Below the pieces are notes generated by a model. The model worked only from the letters and a program-made list of their open reading frames with translations. It had not been told where the DNA came from and did not search any database. Made by a program: the position numbers and the translations under genes. From Acheta domesticus (taxonomy: Eukaryota > Arthropoda > Insecta > Orthoptera > Gryllidae), in contig JAHLJT010000631.1 of assembly GCA_031308135.1 (NCBI GenBank), positions 33,899,522-33,963,521 of the forward strand: 64,000 bases of DNA. The letters run 5' to 3'. Below are positions 57,456 to 64,000 of this stretch, piece after piece (within the stretch, counting starts at the first letter, position 1; the number at the start of each line of letters is the position of its first letter).

Positions 57456-58246
57456 AAAAATTACTATTTTAATTACTAGAAATCCTACATTCTTCTAAGT
57501 ATAAATCACATCATCTACAAGATATCATTTTTAATACTATTTAAAATGCATATAAATACATACTGTTGTAAACGTTCCTCAAAACATCACGTGCTCACGT
57601 ACTGTTTGGTGTAACTCCCATCTGGTTTGGTTTTGCAGGTTAATTCTGTAAACTTTGCAATAATTTAGTATTACAAAGTTTTCATTTATATTTTTTGATT
57701 GCACAATTTAACTTTTAGACAATTTTAATTTTTTTGTAATTGATGTATGAATAATGTATACACTATTTTGGTTGGGTAGATTTTACAATATTGACTGTGC
57801 ATGATTTTACAAATTACATTATTTTGTAATTAACTTACAGTGTAAGGTAAATTATTAATACTTGTACCTACCATATTTTGCGTAATAAAGTCTTCATTGT
57901 TGGAATGCTTTTCACAAATATAATCATTATCGTTTAATTTTCTCCTTTTCTGGTGAACTTCAATCTATTTGTTTGTAAAATCTTTCCGCTTCGATATGGA
58001 AAACCAAACTATTGATTTACATCTAACAATACTACTATCAAATGGTTGAACGAAGCATTTTCGACCCATTTTGGAAACTTCTACATTTAATTCACACTCC
58101 AAAATAACGTTTTCATCGCGAAACGTTCAGCTGCATCATACTGCCAAATTGGCCTCTATTGTGCCAAAAAAATACCCAAGTCGTTTCAGCGCTGAATGCA
58201 AGAACTGTGGGAACTAGCCTAAAGAATGTCAGTTTGGACTGGGAGT
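57456..58246. other. AT-rich intergenic sequence
   Basis: I see no gene, RNA or repeat that matches elsewhere in the window. Confidence 0.4.
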
Positions 58247-58248
58247 TA

Positions 58249-58477
58249 TACTGCGGTTTTTCTTTCTTGGCGCACGGGGGCTGTCAATAAAATGGAATAT
58301 TTCACGGTATTTCGCATCGTTCTCGGTTGTGCCGCTAGGAGTCGCATGATCGCGACTATCGAGCAGGGCTGGCAATCATGCGACTCCTGGTAGCAGAACG
58401 GAGAACGTCGCAAAATACCGTGAGATATTCAATTTTATTAACACGCCCCCGTGCGCCAAGAAAGAAAAACCGAAGTA
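58249..58477. mobile_element. Palindromic MITE family C, copy 3
   Basis: It starts TACTGCGGTTTTTCTTTCTT and ends with a complement carrying one difference (CGAAGTA), flanked by TA (58247-58248 and 58478-58479). The arms include GGCGCACGGGGG and ATGGAATATTTCACGG. It is closest to copy 2. Confidence 0.9.
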
Positions 58478-58806
58478 TAACCACGATGTATACAGGAAGG
58501 AGACTCAACTCCGGTGTCGGAGGCAGGGTGGGGGGATGTACGGAAAACGTCGACAGCTACTTGGAAAACAAAAGAAAAGTAGATCTCTTACTTCAGCGAC
58601 ATCAGCGATGAGAGAAGGAACTTATCATCTCGGAAACGCTTTGCTTTGCTGCCATTGGCTGCTTTGAAAGGTTCCTTCGTGGTTCTTTAATTCGTGGGCA
58701 AACAAGGGGGGTTCCAGTTCTTTTTTTTTCAAGTAGCTGCCGACATTTTTGGTACATACACCCACCACGAGTTGAATCTCATTCCTGAATACTTCGTGGA
58801 GTTAGC

Positions 58807-58836
58807 CGTGGCCGACGAGATAACTCGTCGGCCACG
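58807..58836. repeat. Perfect 13-bp hairpin with a 4-nt loop
   Basis: CGTGGCCGACGAG - ATAA - CTCGTCGGCCACG. It is GC-rich in AT-rich surroundings and close to a short ORF (58694-58897) that I do not recognise. Confidence 0.95.
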
Positions 58837-59055
58837 AGTTAATACACCCTATTTCTTACACCGTAATGACATCGTAAACGCACAGTATAAGTATTAATAC
58901 GTATGCTGTAGTAAACTCAAAATCAACCTAATTATCATATTATTTGTTCAACCTATTAATGTTATAGACATTATATGTGATCATTTGAAACATAAAATAA
59001 CATTATCATATGTGTATTTTATCGTAGTAAAATACTTTTAAAATTGTTTGTGAAC

Positions 59056-62000
59056 CAGGGGCGGCTCGTCCTAAGGGGCCACAGGGGCCGGGCCCCATCA
59101 ATATTTAATAAAGCACAAAAATGTTTATATATCTTTAAAGTAATCTCTTTGTCATAATTGTAGTACTTCATTGCAATTCCTTATTCGTGAAGATCGACAA
59201 TTCGTCCCCAGAACTCATTCCAAGTCCCAATAACCAAGAATTGAGGGTCATAGTTCCTTACCGCACTCAAAGATAGCGTTAGTAGTGCTTAAGGGGCCCG
59301 GCCTGCATGGGCCCCAAAGCGGTAACCCCGCTCCGTTTACAAGGTCCACACCCTTTCGTACTGGGCGCGACCACTGCTTGCTAATTTTAGCTGTCCTAGG
59401 GGGCCACACCAACGGGCCCTTCGCAGAGAAACGGCAGTCCGAGCGCGCCGTTTTCAAAGTGCACGTGAAGTTCTGCGCGCTGTAAGATGAACTCAGTGGA
59501 TTCTTTACTGTTTTCCTCACTGAGACCTGAAGAAAAAAATGACATTAAACGGTTAGGAACACATCAATCGAGTGACTTATCATTTACACAAGTTGATGGA
59601 AAGAAGAAACAAGCATTCTGTATTTCGAGAAAAAAATCATGGTTGACTGTGAGTGAAGAAAAACAAAGCTAATTTTGCTTTTTTGTTTATTATTTGGTGA
59701 GTGATTGTGGACTGTAAGAAGTAAGGATCTGAAACATTTGAGCGAAAGGATAAAAAAACGAAGAAAGTGCATTGCATTTAGAAAATGCTTGCAAATTTAA
59801 AACATTTGGAACTGTGAACATTGTTGTACAGACTGATTCGGCGATGAAAATTTCAATCAAGAAACATAATTGACAAGTCTTAAAAAATAGACATATTTTA
59901 GGTAGAATGACTGAGTGTTTAGTTAAGTACCATGGCACTCATAATTCATGAACTAGTAGCATTGAGAAGGTATGATGAATCTGAAGATTCAAAAGACCGT
60001 GGCAATTTTTTATTTTCCCGTATACGTACGTATACACGGAGTGATATACGTAGTATAGGGAAAGTTATGTAATGCTGCGCGAAAAAATGGCCGATTTTCG
60101 GCGGAAAAAAATTCATTGCCGGGCCGTGAAAACGAATAAGTGGATAAAACCAGTTGCTAAATTAAGAAAAAAAATCCCCTGACACGTGGTGTAGCCAGAA
60201 ACCCTGTTTTCTAGGTCCTTGATACCGAAAACCCAATTGAAAGGAAAACGTCCGTCTGTTCGTCCGTCCGTCTGCCTGTCCATCTGTGAACACTGCTAGC
60301 GCATAAACCATACGTACGATTTCTTCCAAAATGGATATTCCCCGGTCGATTTGATTCTAGTCGAAGCTTTGAGATTTTGAAAAATATTCTTCAAAATTTG
60401 GGGGTACTTTATATGTAACCCCCCGGGGATTTTCAAAATTTTCTCTTTAAATTTCTTGTATGAATAGAGTAAAATATACTTTTTAACATGGCATAGGTCC
60501 GATTTTCACGTACAGCTCTGAATTTTCGAAAATTGTGAAAGTTTGACTTTTTTTCGGCGTCTTTCTCCAACTACAAAATTGAAGATAGAGATTTTTTCTT
60601 CAAATAAAATTTGTTCTGCATATTGAGTTCTTTCATAAAGGTCATGTAAATGCTTTTCAAAATTTCGGTAGTTTTCGCGCAATATTGCGTGCAATATGTG
60701 CAATTTTAAAAAATTACAAAAACAAGATTTTCTCAAAAACGGCTCCAAATTTTTTCTTTAAACTTTTGGTAGTGATAGTGGTAAATGTACTCTATCAATG
60801 ACATAAAAGCCATTTTGGTATATTGGTTGTTTTTTTCAAAAATTACAAAAAAGTTAATTTTTTTTACTTGTCTCTCAGGTCGTTAATAGTTACATTATCG
60901 GCGATTTTGTCACATTATTATATTTACGAGTATATATGCTTTAAATAATGTCAAGTAAAGTTTCTAGAAAACACTACCGTTTTCTGTGAAAAGTAGCTCA
61001 AATTGCGGCATTTTCAGAAATGCTCAAACGCCATTTTCTCGTATATGGCTGCAAATGTTTTCTTCAAACTTTTGTAACGGATAGTGCTAATTACACTCTT
61101 TAGTGTAGAGTAAAGTTTATTTTGAGTTATTTTTTGTTTTTTTCAAAAATGACATAATTGTAATTTTTTTGAAAGATCTCTCACATCTTTAATATGCACA
61201 TTACGAGCAATTTGTAAACATTATTATATTTGTGAGTGTAAGTGCTTAAAATAACATCAAATAAAGTATTTTGAAAACTCAAAAATTTTCTGTGAAAATG
61301 AGCTTCAAATTTCGCATTTTTAGTAGTACTAAAATGCAATTTTCTCTTAAACGGCACATAATTTTTAAAATAAAATTGCCATTTACGGCTAGGTTTCTGT
61401 GTTCTTTAATATTCTAAAATTAATATTTTCGTTCTACCAATAGGAAACCGAAAAATTAAGAAAATGACAAAAAATGTACTTTTGGCGATGATAGATGGTA
61501 GCTGGCAAGGAAAAGTGTGTCGCAATTCCGAATAGCTAGCGAAGACCCAAGGAAATAGAAAACTAATACGGGAAAGTCTGTGCCATTCTGTAGCACCACT
61601 AGTTTAGACTTATCGTTACTCGCCAATCTAGACAGTCTGTTACATGAAACAATTCTTCTATTTATAAATACGAATAACTCACATATGACAAAGAACGAGC
61701 TACTAGATAATATGTATGAAGTGTATTTGGAGGAAGTGAAGAAAGACATTTAGCTAATTTTATTTATCTGCAAGCCGATTAAACAATTGGCATAACAAGT
61801 CAAAGTCAACTTGTCTTAATTTTAGGATACGTTCCCCTTTCGAACTTTCATCATTCCGAAAGATAAGCTATGGCATTAGCGTAATTTTTGTAAAAAATCT
61901 TTTGTTTCTCTTGACATACCAATATTTGATTAAATGATTTAATAAAAATTACTACTTCTGTTTTTTGTGGAAAAATTATTCTTTAATTAAATATTTCGAT

Positions 62001-62089
62001 TCTTTAATTAAATACGTTTTTGATTTTGATATGATATTCGTGCTTTTACACCTGGCCCCACCAGGAAAAAATGTCACGAGCCGCCACTG
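59056..62089. mobile_element. hAT-like DNA transposon, decayed, with nested family A
   Basis: The ends are CAGGGGCGGCTCGT and ACGAGCCGCCACTG, the hAT CAGTGGCGGCTCGT type. Eight-base flanks ttgtgaac (59048-59055) and ctatgaac (62090-62097) match at six positions and differ only by transitions, so they look like an old 8-bp target duplication. Inside, a short ORF (59487-59672) has a KKQAFCISRKKSWLTVSEEK stretch resembling the TTF/ZMYM-like zinc-finger start of such transposases. A family A copy fills about 60005-61615. No catalytic domain is visible. Confidence 0.75.
60005..61615 (+). repeat. Dispersed repeat family A, copy 8 (near full length, forward)
   Basis: It starts with the hairpin terminus 'TTTCCCGTATACGTACGTAT ... 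TAGGGAAAGTTATGTAATGC' and runs through all landmarks. The far end, 'CCATTCTGTAGCACCACTAG', is the counterpart of the left end of copy 6. It is nested in the hAT-like element. Confidence 0.8.
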
Positions 62090-62561
62090 CTATGAACGTA
62101 TTCAAATTTTGATGGGCTAATTTCAATATTTGTAAACTAGATACTTAAAAAATTCATTCTATTCCTAAGGACTTTTTTGCGTAATATATCTTCCTTTCAC
62201 CTGTACATATTTTCATGAAATAATCGACTTCGGTTTTACTTGAAATTGAGAAATGGCCACTTAAAGCTTGAGATTTGAAGAGTTAGATAATTTTAAATAA
62301 AAAATAATTTTGTAACAAAATATTACATTATTCTCAGTTGAAAATTACTACCGTACTGATTCTGATTAAAAAAATAAAAATGTTAAAATTTTGTACCATT
62401 TTCGAATTCCTTTTGATTGCAAAATTTTAATGAACATTTGTTACCATTTGTTGCGAATAGCATATATGATTTGATAACCCATGTAAATGACAACTTATTT
62501 ATTGCAAGAGCCAAGTCTAAAGATATTCAAGCTCTCTAAACCTCTAAAAATATCAACTACT

Positions 62562-63010
62562 AGCGGAACCCGACAGACGTTTTTCTGCCCTTCATCTCCC
62601 TCTTTCCCTTCCATCTCCCTCTCTCTCTGTCTCTCCCCCTCTCTCTTTATTTCTCCGTTTCTCTTTGTCCCAGTCTCAGTCTGACTGTCTCTGTGTGTCT
62701 TTGTCTTTGCCTCTCTCTGTCCCTCTCATTCACATTTAGTTGCAAATTCTGCACGTCTCTGAGCAGTTGAGATAATATCGAGAAGCGCCGGACGAGCCAT
62801 CATGTAATAGAATGTTTATGATGGTCTCATCCTATAGATTAAGGTGCGATAAACGTTTCTTTGAGGCCGCCGGCCTCAAAATTTTGGTTTTCAATGCCCT
62901 CGAACGCTTCGTTTAGGAGTTATTGAAAGATATAGTCACAAAATCCTGCCGAGTATTGCAGGCTGCATTTGACGTGAATATTTAGGTTTGTTCTTCAGCC
63001 CCATGTAGTG
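62562..63010 (+). repeat. Dispersed repeat family B, copy 3
   Basis: It starts ACTAGCGGAACCCGACAGAC, then a CT-rich tract, then 'CGTTTCTTTGAGGCCGCCGG' (62848) and 'GAACGCTTCGTTTAGGAGTT', shared with copy 2 in intron 6. Confidence 0.75.
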
Positions 63011-63603
63011 GAGTTACAGCAGAATTAACAGCACATTATGGATGAAAAAAACAACAACAAAAAATCAAACAAAACAACAACAAAAAACGTATATCTCGAC
63101 CAAGTTGAGAATGATGTTTACAGGAGCGCGCCACCGTCTGTTTACAGCCGAAACGACAAACACGGAGGTATAAAGATACTTAATTAAAAATTAAAATGGA
63201 ACCGTGCCAAACTTTTGCGAAAAAAAGAATGTTTTATTTAGTCGCAAATCTAGTATCATCCCAATGAATATTTTTACTTTGTATATTATTGTAATTATGT
63301 ACTTGGACATATCTGCACCTGATATTGAAGGAAATAAAAGTTTATTTTTCTCTGCAAAACGATTCAAAGGTTTGAAACTGATTCCTTCGATGAGCAGTAA
63401 CATTCATTTAAATCGTTTATTTTAACTTAAGTAGTTTTTCAGAATATACACCAAATATTCTGCGATACAGCCCAAATCACACGTAAAATCTTTCAATTTG
63501 AATTGCCCATTGCAAAGAATACAACAACAAAAAAGTAAACAAGAAAAAAGCACGCGAAAGAAATCTCGGTGACAGTAGCGGATGCGCCGGAACGTCGGGT
63601 GTG
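63011..63603. other. Intergenic sequence, no gene recognised
   Basis: AT-rich with A-rich runs near 63045-63085. Two overlapping short ORFs on opposite strands at 63191-63425 show no family resemblance. Confidence 0.4.
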
Positions 63604-63605
63604 TA

Positions 63606-63855
63606 TACTGCGATTTTTCTAACTTTGCACCTCAAGGCTACTCAAATCCCATCTTCGTGATGGAATATGTCACGGTATTTCACATCTTTCTGTCGTTCCG
63701 CTACGTTTCGCATGATCGTAACCGTAACAAGCAGCGCTTGCGATCATGCGACTTCTATCGGCGAGACCGAGAAAGACGCGAAGTACCGTGTGATATTCCA
63801 TCGCGAAGATGGGCCTTGAGTGACCTTGAGAGGCAAAGTTAGAGAAATCGCATTA
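63606..63855. mobile_element. Palindromic MITE family C, copy 4
   Basis: It starts TACTGCGATTTTTCTAACTT and ends with the near-complement ...AAATCGCATTA, flanked by TA (63604-63605 and 63856-63857). It is closest to copy 1: both contain CTCAAATCCCATCTTCG and GATGGAATATGTCACGG. Confidence 0.85.
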
Positions 63856-64000
63856 TAGGCGATCCGAGCTAAATGGGACGTCGAGATAGCGGTATCGATG
63901 CCATCAGAGCACAACGCGCTGTTCATTTTTTAACGAAATGTGTGCTCGCTTCGCGTATTGGATATTCCAGACACCCAACTTGGAGAATAAATTGTACTTT

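Noticed and set aside
1..64000. CRISPR arrays, bacterial operons, rRNA or clear tRNA genes
   Set aside because: None seen; the sequence is eukaryotic with spliced genes.

Overview
This is a eukaryotic, very probably insect, genomic window. A split gene with GT-AG introns lies inside long, AT-rich, transposon-filled introns. The mobile elements (an errantivirus-like LTR element, P-like, hAT-like, pogo/mariner-like, several LINE lineages, one Penelope-like fragment) are the mixture typical of large insect genomes. A hemimetabolous insect with a large genome is my guess from the repeat density; the sequence does not prove it.

The one confident cellular gene is a choline transporter-like protein of the SLC44A1/CTL1 family. 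It is on the + strand, from the start codon at 13995 to the stop at 41098. I can place 13 coding exons whose phases join. A run of exactly 1000 N (28338-29337) interrupts exon 9 or the intron after it and hides at least one exon, so the readable protein is about 616 residues plus a missing stretch. Intron 7 holds an I-like LINE, intron 6 holds two unclassified repeat families, and intron 11 (about 9.2 kb) holds two LINEs, a long-inverted-repeat element and a pogo-like element.

Left of the gene: positions 1-4667 are the 5' part of a minus-strand, envelope-bearing LTR retroelement that has lost its reverse transcriptase, RNase H and integrase core. Then come a dispersed repeat, a GC-rich stretch with a 66-bp tandem repeat, a P-like DNA transposon (7365-9239) with a spliced THAP zinc-finger remnant and an intact 8-bp target duplication, and an R1-like LINE (about 9540-12090) that was itself hit by an element with an 8-bp target duplication.

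Right of the gene: 41959-43544 is a pogo-like element containing a second repeat. About 47-52 kb is AT-rich and empty of genes. From 53.1 kb comes a GC-rich Jockey-like LINE (ORF1 and the very start of ORF2) whose leader carries three histone-mRNA-like stem-loops, then a Penelope-like fragment, a short LINE and a hAT-like element (59056-62089). Four copies of a near-palindromic MITE family lie between 54.5 and 63.9 kb; one sits in a LINE ORF1 and another in a LINE reverse transcriptase.

The most unusual material is a dispersed noncoding family (called family A here, about 1.6 kb, at least eight pieces) with a hairpin-shaped terminus, the nearly whole-length palindromic element at 33696-34970, and the stacked histone-like stem-loops at 53192-53270.
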